Shown here piece by piece: positions 43,731 to 52,762 of a DNA stretch of 64,000 nucleotides. The translations under genes and the position numbers were made by a program. Under the pieces are notes generated by a model. The model saw only the letters and a program-made list of their open reading frames with translations, was not told the DNA's origin and did no database searches. Location: the NCBI GenBank assembly GCA_024998755.1, contig JACEUU010000003.1, positions 124,001 to 188,000 of the forward strand. The letters run 5' to 3'. Every line of letters starts with the position of its first letter. Within the stretch, counting starts at the first letter, position 1. The DNA is from Vampirovibrio sp. (GTDB lineage Bacteria; Cyanobacteriota; Vampirovibrionia; Vampirovibrionales; JAJTHC01).

Positions 43731-44303
43731 ATGTCTAATTTTTCAGACCCACAAGCCGTATTGCTCGACGCTGAAGAGCGTATGAATAAAGCCATTGCTT
43801 CTACCCAACATGAACTAGGCACACTAAGAACGGGGCGTGCCAACCCCAGTATGTTAGACCGTGTTTCTGTGGATTATTACGGCACCCCAACCCCTGTTAG
43901 GCAAATGGCAAACTGCTCCATTTCCGAAGGTACAACCGTTATCATTCAACCGTATGACAAATCCACTTTAAGTGCTATTGAACGGGCTATTGCAAAATCA
44001 GACTTAGGCTTGACCCCCAACAATGATGGTTCGATTATTCGGTTAAGCATTCCAGCACTTTCCACAGACCGCCGTAAAGAAATTTGCAAATTAGCCGCTA
44101 AACTAGGCGAAGAAGGCAAAGTGGCTATTCGTAACGTGCGTCGTGATGCGATGGATGACTTAAACAAATTGAAAAAAGAAGCGAACTTGCCTGAAGATGA
44201 ATTGAAATCGCTTCAAGATGTGATTCAAAAGAAAACCGATGCTCATATTAAAGAACTGGATAAAGTGGTAAAAGAAAAAGAAGAGGAAATTTTACAAGTT
44301 TAA
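43731..44303 (+). CDS. frr: Ribosome recycling factor
   Basis: 190 residues (family about 185). Releases ribosomes after termination together with EF-G. All family marks are present: AEERMNKAIASTQHELGTLR, TGRANPSMLDRVSVDYYGTP, IQPYDKSTLSAIERAI, RRKEICKLAAKLGEEGKVAI and RNVRRDAMDDLNKLKKE. It starts an frr-cdsA-rnc run; pyrH, its usual upstream neighbour, is missing. Confidence 0.97.
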   Translation: MSNFSDPQAVLLDAEERMNKAIASTQHELGTLRTGRANPSMLDRVSVDYYGTPTPVRQMANCSISEGTTVIIQPYDKSTLSAIERAIAKSDLGLTPNNDGSIIRLSIPALSTDRRKEICKLAAKLGEEGKVAIRNVRRDAMDDLNKLKKEANLPEDELKSLQDVIQKKTDAHIKELDKVVKEKEEEILQV

Positions 44304-44304
44304 A

Positions 44305-45249
44305 ATGAACCAATCTACCACGTCTGAACCCCTTTCACCCCAAAATGTAACGCCTACCTTGCCCCAAAAAAGCCCCATGGCTAGGGTTAGAACAGGGGTT
44401 ATTGTGGCAGTCGTTTTCTTGTCTGCCTTAGCATTAGGTGGCTGGGTTTGGGCATTAATGGCGTTGGTTGCTATGGCTCAATGCTTTGAAGAATTACGAA
44501 AAATGTTGCTAGTGCGGGAACAAACGGCTTCACGCATTGCCTTTTATTCCGCCATTATTCCACTGACCATTCTAGCCCAACTAGGCAAAGTGGATTGGTT
44601 TTGGCCCGTACTAATGATGGGCTTCACGCTCAGTTGCTTTCAATGGCTATTTAAAAGCCCAAAACGCACCATTGCAGATTTAGGGGCTACTCTGTTAGCC
44701 ATGCTTTACACAGGGTTTTTACCCTTACACGCCATTTTAATTCGTAATTTTGATTTGCAACAATTCGCCACTCAACCCTTTTGGCAACAAACAGGGGTGC
44801 AACTGCTATTTTTGATTATAGGCGTCATCGCTTGTTCAGACATTGGGGCTTATTATGTGGGTAAAGCCTTTGGTAAACACTTGCTTTCCCCAGAACTTAG
44901 CCCGAAAAAAACGCAAGAAGGGGCTTTCGGCGGATTAATTGCTGGCTTACTTTTTGGGTTAAGCGTAGCGTTAGTAATTAACTTCCCGCTTCACCATGCG
45001 TTTATTTTAAGTACCTTGCTCGTTATTTGCGGTGCTTTGGGCGATTTAGTGGAATCTAAACTAAAACGTGAAGCAGGCGTGAAGGATTCTGGTGGATTAC
45101 TAGAAGGGCATGGTGGCTTACTGGATAGACTAGATAGCTACCTGTTTTCGGTTGCGGTGGCTTATTATTATATTCATTGGATTGTACGAGAAGACGGCAT
45201 TGCCAAAGAATGGGCATCCCTGTTATCCCAATTACTTTCGGGGTATTAA
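44305..45249 (+). CDS. cdsA: Phosphatidate cytidylyltransferase
   Basis: 314-residue polytopic membrane protein making CDP-diacylglycerol for phospholipid synthesis. About eight hydrophobic helices; near the end the CdsA signature appears as VESKLKREAGVKDSGGLLEG followed by HGGLLDRLDS. The ATG follows the frr stop by one nucleotide, so translation is coupled. The frr-cdsA order is common in bacteria. Confidence 0.95.
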   Translation: MNQSTTSEPLSPQNVTPTLPQKSPMARVRTGVIVAVVFLSALALGGWVWALMALVAMAQCFEELRKMLLVREQTASRIAFYSAIIPLTILAQLGKVDWFWPVLMMGFTLSCFQWLFKSPKRTIADLGATLLAMLYTGFLPLHAILIRNFDLQQFATQPFWQQTGVQLLFLIIGVIACSDIGAYYVGKAFGKHLLSPELSPKKTQEGAFGGLIAGLLFGLSVALVINFPLHHAFILSTLLVICGALGDLVESKLKREAGVKDSGGLLEGHGGLLDRLDSYLFSVAVAYYYIHWIVREDGIAKEWASLLSQLLSGY

Positions 45250-45255
45250 TGAACA

Positions 45256-46059
45256 ATGCACGCCTCCCTACTTTCTTCTACTGAACCTTGGCAGGATGAA
45301 TCCCCCTATGAATTTGAGATGGAATTACTGTCAGAAACTCGGCTTGCGGAAATAAACCAATTGCTGGAAAACCTGCATGCCTGCCCTACAAGCCATCCGC
45401 AGTTATACCATATGGCGTTAACGCATAGTTCTTACACGTATGAAAATAAACTTTCGCCGTTATGCAATTTTGAACGTTTAGAATTTTTGGGTGATGCCGT
45501 ACTGAAATTAACGGTTTCTCAACTGTTATATGAGCGTTTCCCTTCTTACCGTGAAGGCGAACTGACCAAAATACGGTCTGTTATTGTGAGCGATGCCGTA
45601 CTAGCCAAAGTAGCAGATAAATTAGGACTAGGGCATTACATTGTTTTTGGTATTAGTGAAGCCCGTAGTGGCGGGGCAAAAAAACAATCTAGCTTGGCTT
45701 GTGCGTTGGAATCGTTATTGGGGGCATTCTATTTGGATGGTCAGTTTGATACCTGCCAACGGTTATTGGGTAATGTGTTGGATGAAGAAATAACGGCGAT
45801 AGATTTAAACAAAACCAAAGACAACTTCAAGGCGGTTTTGCAGGAACATACCCAAGCGGAAAATTTAGGCTTGCCAGATTATAAAACGCTTGAAGAAAAA
45901 GGGCCTCCGCATAACAAAACGTTTGTGATTGAATGTTGGGTCAATGAAGAAATTGTTGGGTTAGGGCGGGGTAAAAGTAAAAAGCAAGCCCAGCAAGATT
46001 CAGCTAAAATGGCACTGATTACCCTTAATGTCTTGCCTGCAGAAGGTGAAACTCTATAG
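45256..46059 (+). CDS. rnc: Ribonuclease III
   Basis: 267 residues. Endonuclease domain with the signature ERLEFLGDAVLKLTVSQLL (metal-binding Glu and Asp), HSSYTYENK and the second acidic pair in ALESLLGAFYLDG; C-terminal dsRNA-binding domain (about 195-262; FVIECWVNEEIVGLGRGKSK, KQAQQDSAKMAL). Processes rRNA precursors and cuts dsRNA. Starts 6 nt after cdsA. The first 20-25 residues extend beyond the usual N-terminus and the start could be a little downstream. Confidence 0.96.
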   Translation: MHASLLSSTEPWQDESPYEFEMELLSETRLAEINQLLENLHACPTSHPQLYHMALTHSSYTYENKLSPLCNFERLEFLGDAVLKLTVSQLLYERFPSYREGELTKIRSVIVSDAVLAKVADKLGLGHYIVFGISEARSGGAKKQSSLACALESLLGAFYLDGQFDTCQRLLGNVLDEEITAIDLNKTKDNFKAVLQEHTQAENLGLPDYKTLEEKGPPHNKTFVIECWVNEEIVGLGRGKSKKQAQQDSAKMALITLNVLPAEGETL

Positions 46060-46091
46060 CATACAACACATCATTCAATTTTCTAATGATT

Positions 46092-46823
46092 CTAACTAGC
46101 GTCTACTGGTACTTCGGCGGGTTTACCTTCAGGCCATAGGCGGTAACCACCACCATAAATGGTTTCAATATAGGTAACAGGCAACTTCATTTTTTCAAAC
46201 TTCGCCCGCAAATGCCGAATATGTACCCGAATGGTTTCCACATCATCATCAGGCTCATATCCCCAAACTTCCTTCAGCAAGGTAGCCAAAGAAATGGTTT
46301 TACCATAGTTTTGCACTAAACAATGGATAATCTCAAATTCCGTGGGGGTTAATTTAATCAACTGCCCTTGCACGGTAATTTCTAAATTATCAGGCATTAA
46401 CGTAAAATGCCCAATGGTGCGAATTTCACCTCTATTGAGTGATTCAGGTAAGGCATTAGCCCGACGCAACAACGCCCGAACCCTCACCAATAGTTCAGGC
46501 AATTCAAACGGTTTAGTCAAATAATCATCTGCACCTACGTCAAAGCCCTTTACCTTATCTTGCACTTGCCCTAACGCCGTTAGCATAAGCACAGGCGTAT
46601 TAGCAATAACGGCATCTTTACGAATGCGTTGGCAAACGGTGTAGCCATCCACTTCAGGCATCATCAAATCCAACAACACTAAATTCGGGCGTTCCTGCTG
46701 GATTAATGCCAAGCCCGTAACACCATCCAATGCCGTTTTTACTTGATGCCCTTGTATTTCTAAATTGAGTTTAATTAACTCTACAATAGAAGGGTTGTCA
46801 TCTATTACAACAATTTTCGCCAT
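46092..46823 (-). CDS. OmpR-family response regulator
   Basis: 243 residues: receiver domain (KIVVIDDNPSIVELI, phospho-acceptor Asp in LVLLDLMMPEVDGYTVCQRI, TALGQVQDK, and KPF with the conserved Lys) and a winged-helix OmpR/PhoB DNA-binding domain (LTPTEFEIIHCL, ETIRVHIRHLRAKFE, IETIYGGGYRL). The receiver reads like the cyanobacterial RpaA/RpaB group. There is no histidine kinase nearby, so it is an orphan; it starts 27 nt after ispG on the same strand and is probably co-transcribed. Confidence 0.93.
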   Translation of the reverse strand: MAKIVVIDDNPSIVELIKLNLEIQGHQVKTALDGVTGLALIQQERPNLVLLDLMMPEVDGYTVCQRIRKDAVIANTPVLMLTALGQVQDKVKGFDVGADDYLTKPFELPELLVRVRALLRRANALPESLNRGEIRTIGHFTLMPDNLEITVQGQLIKLTPTEFEIIHCLVQNYGKTISLATLLKEVWGYEPDDDVETIRVHIRHLRAKFEKMKLPVTYIETIYGGGYRLWPEGKPAEVPVDAS

Positions 46824-46850
46824 GATAGTTAGGTCTTCCTTGTTTATTAT

Positions 46851-48080
46851 TTAGGGCTTTAAAAGCGAGGGTAATTTATTTTCGGTTTGCCAATTAGGGT
46901 GTTCTACTTTATACTCCATCACGGCTCTATCTAATTCGGCTTTAAAGGCTTCCAAGGCTTGGGCTTCTGGCACTTTTTGAATACGGTCTTCACCACGGAA
47001 GATGTAATACTGCCCAATGCCACCCGCAATACCAATATCGGCTTGTTCTGCCTCACCGGGACCATTCACAAAACACCCCATCACAGCCACTTTCAACGGT
47101 ACTTCCAACTTGGCAATTAAGGCTTCTACTTGGCTGGTTAGCCCGTGTAAATCTACTTCACACCGTCCGCAAGCTGGACAACTAATTAAATCTGCCCCTG
47201 TTTTTCGCAACCCGACTGCTTTAAGAATTTCATGCCCTGCAAATACTTCTTCAATAGAATCTGCCGTCAACGAAATACGGATGGTATCGCCAATGCCTTC
47301 ACTAAGCAACAAACCTAAGGCAAATGCACTTTTCACTAAGCCTCGTTTCAGCGTGCCTGCTTCTGTTACACCTAGGTGAAGGGGGTATCCGCAACGGCTA
47401 GCCACTTCCCGATAAGCAGCAACGGCTTCCATCGGGTCGCTACCTTTGACAGAAATGGCGAATTGCGTAAAGTCTTCTTGTTCTAAAATTTGAGCATTCA
47501 GCAACGCACTTTCCACTAATTGACGCACCATTTGCTTGGGGTAGCGTTCCTTAATAGGCTTTTCAATAGACCCGCCGTTTACGCCTATACGAATAGGCAA
47601 ATTACGTTCTTTACATTTACGTACAACGGCTTTCACAAATTCTTTAGAGGATAAATTACCGGGGTTAATACGAATCGCATGAACGCCATTATCCGCTGCT
47701 TGAAGGGCTAGGCGGTAATCAAAATGAATATCTGCCACCACCGGAATAGGGCTTTTGGGCACAATAATTTTCAATGCTTCAGCGGCTTCTTTATCAGGCA
47801 CAGCAAGCCGAATAATTTCACAACCCGCATCAGCCAAGCGTTGGATTTGATAGATAGATTCTTTCACGTCTCTTGTATCGTTCACCAACATGGATTGCAC
47901 AGAAATAGGTGCATTACCACCAATGGCAACTGAACCAACTAAAATTTGGCTACTTTTTCGCCGAACAACCGCTTGCGGAAACCGAGGAAAATCACACGCC
48001 AAGGGGGCATAAATATCATCTACAAAACTAGCCTCTTGGGCCGAATTTGCTACAGTGGAAGCCACAGTGGTCATCATCAT
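46851..48080 (-). CDS. ispG: 4-hydroxy-3-methylbut-2-enyl diphosphate synthase
   Basis: Penultimate enzyme of the MEP isoprenoid pathway; 4Fe-4S protein of about 409 residues (short bacterial type without the plant insert). Marks: VQSMLVNDTRDV, PVVADIHFDYRLAL, AIRINPGNL, GVNGGSIE, VTEAGTLKRGLVKSA and the cluster cysteines in SCPACGRCEVD and GCFVNGPGEAEQADIG. Start is a run of three ATG codons at 48080 behind AGAGGA; a 33-residue upstream extension in the same frame is not supported by homology. Confidence 0.96.
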   Translation of the reverse strand: MMMTTVASTVANSAQEASFVDDIYAPLACDFPRFPQAVVRRKSSQILVGSVAIGGNAPISVQSMLVNDTRDVKESIYQIQRLADAGCEIIRLAVPDKEAAEALKIIVPKSPIPVVADIHFDYRLALQAADNGVHAIRINPGNLSSKEFVKAVVRKCKERNLPIRIGVNGGSIEKPIKERYPKQMVRQLVESALLNAQILEQEDFTQFAISVKGSDPMEAVAAYREVASRCGYPLHLGVTEAGTLKRGLVKSAFALGLLLSEGIGDTIRISLTADSIEEVFAGHEILKAVGLRKTGADLISCPACGRCEVDLHGLTSQVEALIAKLEVPLKVAVMGCFVNGPGEAEQADIGIAGGIGQYYIFRGEDRIQKVPEAQALEAFKAELDRAVMEYKVEHPNWQTENKLPSLLKP

Positions 48081-48212
48081 CAACTGAAATAATCCTCTAC
48101 AAAGGGAAGAAGCATTAATATAGTAGTATTGTACGACTAGGATTAATGATTGTCGATAGATTAAGCCGTTTAACCCCAAATATATAACGTTTTATTAATA
48201 TCCTACTAAATA

Positions 48213-50171
48213 TTACAAAAGTTCAGGTTGCAGTTCCAATGGCAATTCAGAAACCAACACCACCGTTTTAATTCTATGCCCATCCAACACTTGTACGGTA
48301 AAGGTCATTCCCTCAAAAAACACGCTATCATTCGTTTCCGGTTCTCTGCCTAATTGCCCAAAAACAAAGCCGGCAATGGTTTTAAAATCATCTTCCGGAA
48401 TATGCAAATTCAATTCCGCATTTAAATCTTCAATTAAATACCGCCCTGGTACTATCCAATGCGTAGGCGAAAGGGAGACTAAGGCATCTTCTTCGCTTTG
48501 CTCATCGGCATCTTCCCACAATTCACCGACCAATTCTTCCATTAAATCCGCCACGGTTACAAGCCCTGCAAACCCACCGTGTTCATCTACCACGGCTGCC
48601 ATTTGGAATTTAGACCGTTTTAAATCTTCCAATAAAGCGGTCAATGTTTTATTCTCAGGATAAATGGGAATATCTTTCAGTAAGCCTTCTAAATTGGGCT
48701 TTAACCGCATGGCGGTATCTTCATCAGCCAAGCATTTCAGCACTTCACGTTCATGAATAACCCCTTCCAATTGGTCGAAGGTTTCCCTATAAACGGGCAA
48801 TTTTGAATGCCGATGTTCTGTAAATAATTTTGCAACTTCCAATACAGGGGTTTCAAAATCCACCATCACCACATCGGTTCTTGGAATCATCACATCAGAA
48901 ACAACGCGTTCTGAAAACGCCATTACGTTGGAAAGCATCACGCCTTCTTGAGGGGCTATAACCTGCTGAGCCTGCCCTTCTTCCACCAGCTTATCAAACG
49001 ACTCTCGCCAAGTGGCTTCGCTTTCATCCGCTTCCACTTCAACCACCACATCACGCACCCGTGGGTGGGTGGATTGGATGCGTTCTTTCAAATGGTCGAT
49101 AATATCGTCCATTTGCCGAATGGGAATATCAGGGTCTACTTGTACTTTTAGTTGAACGAATAACCCGCTGATACCTTGGTCGATGGTTTTTAAATCCATA
49201 ATAGATGCCACGCCGTGGGTTTTTGAAACGACATCGCTCAGGCTTTTTTCAGTTTTACTGGAAGCTGAAACCCCTGTTAAAAACGAGCGATTATAACTAA
49301 ATAGGTTAATAGCTAACACCATAAGTAAAATACCAATAACTATGGAAGCAATCGCATCTGGGGCTTGAGCTTGCACGGTATTTAACCACCCTGCTTGGTG
49401 TCCCCATTCGCCTATTAGCAAAGCAAACAAGGCAATTAACGCCCCTGTAAAGGCTATTAAATCTTCAAAAAACACGAAGCGGGTAGTGGGGCTGGTTACA
49501 AACTTTACCCGTTTTAGTGCTTTGGGAAACATTGCCCAAATAGACACTTTTTCGCCATTGCCTGCTTCCTGTAACACGGCGTTTGATGCGGCGGTTAATG
49601 CCCCAATTTCAAATAAAACGCTTAGCACCAAAATAACGATAGCCCAAGTAATATCGCCCAATTCTTTGCTTGGGTGAACAAGGCGTTCTACCCCCATATA
49701 AACCGAAACCAAGGCACTAACAAACAGAATAAAACTAGCTAGCAATGCCCAAAAATTGGCTTCTAACCCGTACCCAAAGTGGTGCGACCTATCTGGAGGG
49801 CGTTTGCCTTGAATAATACCAAATAGCAATGTAAAACTGTTGAAGGTATCTGCGGCGGAATGTAAGCCTTCACTAAACAAGGCAGCGGAACGGGTAATAG
49901 TTGAGGCTACCACTATCTTACAGGCTGCTATTAAGCCATTAAACAGCATCGCGTATAACACGGCATTGAGGGCGTGTTTATAGTGTAAATCCTTGGTTCT
50001 ATCAATACCCGCTGTTGATTCTTGAAACGTAATGCCGTCAGTAGAAGAAACAGTTGTTTTCGCTTTAGGTTGCGGAAGGTCTGAACTGGGCTTGCTGTTC
50101 AGTGGCGAAGTCTTCGGCGGTATTGTGCTGGGTTCAGAAGAAGATAATGGGGCAGAAGGTCTACTGTCCAT
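48213..50171 (-). CDS. CDF-type cation efflux protein fused to CBS pair and CorC domain
   Basis: 652 residues with an unusual order. After a Ser/Pro-rich leader (1-60) comes a CDF transporter (about 65-330; SLC30A9-like): FSEGLHSAADTFNSFTLLFG with the HxxxD site, FFEDLIAFTGALIALFALLI, DAIASIVIGILLM; then a CDF cytoplasmic domain (about 335-400, Asp-rich). Next is a pair of CBS domains (about 425-560; VVSDVMIPRTDVVMVDFETP, AAVVDEHGGFAGLVTVADLM EELVGE) and a CorC_HlyC domain (about 570-645; WIVPGRYLIEDLNAELNLHI, GFVFGQLGREP, VLDGHRIKTV). The second half is normally attached to DUF21/CNNM transporters (magnesium, cobalt). No frameshift is involved: it is one frame. Confidence 0.88.
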   Translation of the reverse strand: MDSRPSAPLSSSEPSTIPPKTSPLNSKPSSDLPQPKAKTTVSSTDGITFQESTAGIDRTKDLHYKHALNAVLYAMLFNGLIAACKIVVASTITRSAALFSEGLHSAADTFNSFTLLFGIIQGKRPPDRSHHFGYGLEANFWALLASFILFVSALVSVYMGVERLVHPSKELGDITWAIVILVLSVLFEIGALTAASNAVLQEAGNGEKVSIWAMFPKALKRVKFVTSPTTRFVFFEDLIAFTGALIALFALLIGEWGHQAGWLNTVQAQAPDAIASIVIGILLMVLAINLFSYNRSFLTGVSASSKTEKSLSDVVSKTHGVASIMDLKTIDQGISGLFVQLKVQVDPDIPIRQMDDIIDHLKERIQSTHPRVRDVVVEVEADESEATWRESFDKLVEEGQAQQVIAPQEGVMLSNVMAFSERVVSDVMIPRTDVVMVDFETPVLEVAKLFTEHRHSKLPVYRETFDQLEGVIHEREVLKCLADEDTAMRLKPNLEGLLKDIPIYPENKTLTALLEDLKRSKFQMAAVVDEHGGFAGLVTVADLMEELVGELWEDADEQSEEDALVSLSPTHWIVPGRYLIEDLNAELNLHIPEDDFKTIAGFVFGQLGREPETNDSVFFEGMTFTVQVLDGHRIKTVVLVSELPLELQPELL

Positions 50172-50292
50172 AGGGGTTTTCCAGTACCTGTTAAACTTAT
50201 TTGCCTACAATCGTGGCAGTTTGTAATGATTTTTTTATTATAAGACAAATCAACACAAAAAGGTAGCTATTAAGAAATCTCTAATCTATCTA

Positions 50293-50323
50293 CACGAAGC
50301 CTTGCATTTTAGGAAGGCTTGTG
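50293..50323 (+). promoter_or_regulatory. Hairpin upstream of ksgA
   Basis: Inverted repeat CACGAAGCCTT ... AAGGCTTGTG with a loop of about 10 nt and no poly-U tail, about 65 nt before the ksgA start. It may be a leader hairpin or part of a small dispersed repeat. Confidence 0.35.
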
Positions 50324-50387
50324 GGTTGATAGAAACATCACAAACCTTAGTCATACGATTACCCACCCTTCGGAGCATCTCTTTTCA

Positions 50388-51518
50388 ATGAAAAATACCA
50401 CTAAACCTTATATGCCTAAAAGCTACACCCCTCGTAAAAAAACCGAAGGCTTCAACGGAGGCTCAACCCCTAGCGGATTTGGAGCGGGTAAGAAATCATC
50501 TCATAGTGCTAAAAACAATGCGTCTGTAACACCGTCTGTTTCACAAAACCCCTTGCTAAACGAAGCCAAAAAAATGCTGGCTAGAAAACGCTTCGGGCAA
50601 AACTTCCTAATAAGCCAATCCGTTATTGATGGAATTGTTCGGTGTTTAGACCTAGACCCTGCTACAGATAACGTGCTTGAAATTGGCCCTGGGCTAGGCT
50701 TTTTAACCCAAAGCATCCGCCCGCAGGTAAAGCATTTAACCTGCGTTGAATTAGACAAACGCATGGTAGATTATTTGGCACGGAAATTCCAGTTGCTCGC
50801 TCCAAAAACATCGGAAGGTATTGAGGAACTAGAGGCTGAAGACCTAGACACTATTGAAACCGACGAACCCGAAGAAGAAGCACCTTACGTTAAAGGGGGT
50901 AATTTGTTAGACCCCATTCATGTAGAAGGCTTCAGTCTTATTCAACAAGATATTTTAGCTTATCCGCTGGATTCCATTCCCTATGAAAAATTTAAAGTGG
51001 TTGGCAATATTCCTTACAACATTACCAGTGGCGTATTATTTAAATTTGCGGGCGAACTGGAAGAAACCATTGTGCCGATGCGTCAAAAAGTCCAACAACT
51101 AACCTTCATGGTACAACGTGAAGTGGGCGAACGAATGGTTGCCCCTGCGGGCGGTAAGGCATATAGTCCGCTTTCAATTGCCCTGCAGTATTGGTTTGAA
51201 GTACAACAGGAATTTTTGGTACCACCAGAAGCCTTCCAACCTCGCCCGAAGGTTACTTCAGTGGTTATTAGCCTCATTCCTCGGGCTGAACCCCTTTGCC
51301 AAGTGGATGATTTAGCCTTTATGAAAAAATTGGTTCGGGCTTCCTTCCAACAACGCCGTAAAACCTTGAAGAATTCTTTATTACATGATACGGGTATTCA
51401 AGCGGCAGCGTTAGAAAAAGCGTTGCTTGAAACCGGTATTTCTGGCATGGCACGCCCTGAAACATTGACTATTGAACAATTCGGAGCATTAAGCAATGCC
51501 CTTAGCCGTCAACAGTAA
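50388..51518 (+). CDS. rsmA: 16S rRNA dimethyladenosine transferase with N-terminal tail and acidic insert
   Basis: KsgA/RsmA dimethylates the two adenosines of the 16S 3' hairpin. About 376 residues versus the usual 270: a basic Lys/Ser/Gly-rich tail of about 60 residues, then ARKRFGQNFLISQSVIDGIV, SAM motif I VLEIGPGLGFLT and VELDKRM. An acidic insert of roughly 40 residues follows (EGIEELEAEDLDTIETDEPE at about 145-165), then DILAYPLD and the catalytic NIPYNIT motif. The C-terminal helical domain is normal. Start 50388 gives MKNTTKP; a farther upstream in-frame start is not needed. ispE overlaps its end by 23 nt. Confidence 0.95.
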   Translation: MKNTTKPYMPKSYTPRKKTEGFNGGSTPSGFGAGKKSSHSAKNNASVTPSVSQNPLLNEAKKMLARKRFGQNFLISQSVIDGIVRCLDLDPATDNVLEIGPGLGFLTQSIRPQVKHLTCVELDKRMVDYLARKFQLLAPKTSEGIEELEAEDLDTIETDEPEEEAPYVKGGNLLDPIHVEGFSLIQQDILAYPLDSIPYEKFKVVGNIPYNITSGVLFKFAGELEETIVPMRQKVQQLTFMVQREVGERMVAPAGGKAYSPLSIALQYWFEVQQEFLVPPEAFQPRPKVTSVVISLIPRAEPLCQVDDLAFMKKLVRASFQQRRKTLKNSLLHDTGIQAAALEKALLETGISGMARPETLTIEQFGALSNALSRQQ

Positions 51519-52512
51519 AATTGAAGTTTTAAGCCCTGCAAAATTGAATTTATCGCTTCGGTTGCTAGCCCCTCGCCCCCAAGATGGGTATACGGAACTG
51601 CATAGCATTGTGGCATTAGTAGGTTGGCAAGACCAGCTTACTTTTCAACCCAGCGATATTTTTCTTTCTAGTGAAGATACCGTGGGTTACCCAGCTATTG
51701 ATTTTAGTTGCTCTATTGATGAATTAACCCAATCGCCCGATGATAATTTAGTGGTTAAAGCCATCCGCTTATTTTATGCCAAATTACCGTTATCCGTGTT
51801 ACCACTGTCGGCACGCCCCACCCATTGGCAAGTTCATTTACAGAAGCACATTCCCTTTCAAGCCGGCTTGGGGGGGGGTAGTAGCAATGCCGCTTCTACG
51901 CTTCGCTTTTTGAACCATTGGCATCAATCTGTTCAAGGTATTACTGGTTATACTGTGCCTGAGCTTCAACAACTAGGAGCCGTATTGGGGTCTGATGTAC
52001 CACTCTTTCTAACCACTGAAACCCCTTCGGTGGTTTGCATGACGGGGCGAGGGGAACGCATTACGGAACTACCCGTTTCATCGCTCAATAGTTTAACAGG
52101 GGTTACTTGCGTTATTGTAAAGCCTAAAGCCATTGCCGTTTCTACCCCATTGGCGTTTCAAGCATTGCATAGGCAACGGGCTTATAGTCAAGTTTCTGAA
52201 ACGGCTCAATTGGCGTGGATTGAGGGCCTAATAGCGGGCTTACCTTTATGGCAACTAACCCAGTATATGGTTAATGAATTTGAACCGTTGGTTTGGCAAC
52301 TAGAACCTACGTTACAACCCTTAACAGAAAAACTAAAAAACTTAGGGGCATTTCATTGCCTATTATGTGGCAGTGGGTCTGCGGTAGTGGGGCTATTTGA
52401 AAACAGTAAAAAACCAGACTATAACTTGCTTCACAGCTTTTTCCCTCGGGCAGATTTTGACTGGGTATGCGTCCCCTTTTTGGGTCAAACAGCGCAGCCT
52501 ATCCTTTTTTAA
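51496..52512 (+). CDS. ispE: 4-diphosphocytidyl-2-C-methyl-D-erythritol kinase
   Basis: GHMP kinase of the MEP pathway, 338 residues. LSPAKLNLSLRLL and DGYTELHSIVA at the N-terminus, DDNLVVKA, and the ATP-binding glycine motif AGLGGGSSNAASTL at about residue 130, GSDVPLFL, and a C-terminal LLCGSGSAVVGLF. The start lies inside the ksgA end (23-nt overlap), a common arrangement giving coupled translation. With ispG in the same window it confirms use of the MEP pathway. Confidence 0.95.
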   Translation: MPLAVNSKIEVLSPAKLNLSLRLLAPRPQDGYTELHSIVALVGWQDQLTFQPSDIFLSSEDTVGYPAIDFSCSIDELTQSPDDNLVVKAIRLFYAKLPLSVLPLSARPTHWQVHLQKHIPFQAGLGGGSSNAASTLRFLNHWHQSVQGITGYTVPELQQLGAVLGSDVPLFLTTETPSVVCMTGRGERITELPVSSLNSLTGVTCVIVKPKAIAVSTPLAFQALHRQRAYSQVSETAQLAWIEGLIAGLPLWQLTQYMVNEFEPLVWQLEPTLQPLTEKLKNLGAFHCLLCGSGSAVVGLFENSKKPDYNLLHSFFPRADFDWVCVPFLGQTAQPILF

Positions 52513-52762
52513 ACTAACTATCATCCATTCAATTAAAGAAAACAACTTGTTTGACCGAAATGTTTTAATAATGGTTAGCACGTTTTAATTAACGGATGGT
52601 TTTTATGCCTGTAGTAAGCTTTTAAATTAATGGTAGCTTAACCCATGGGTACGGTAATTTAAAACCATAAACCGTGCCACTAATACTCTCTCTCTAAATT
52701 CTTCATGCTCTTCTTTGACTGACTTTTAACTGTTAAAACAACCTAGGGGACTTTAATTTTTT

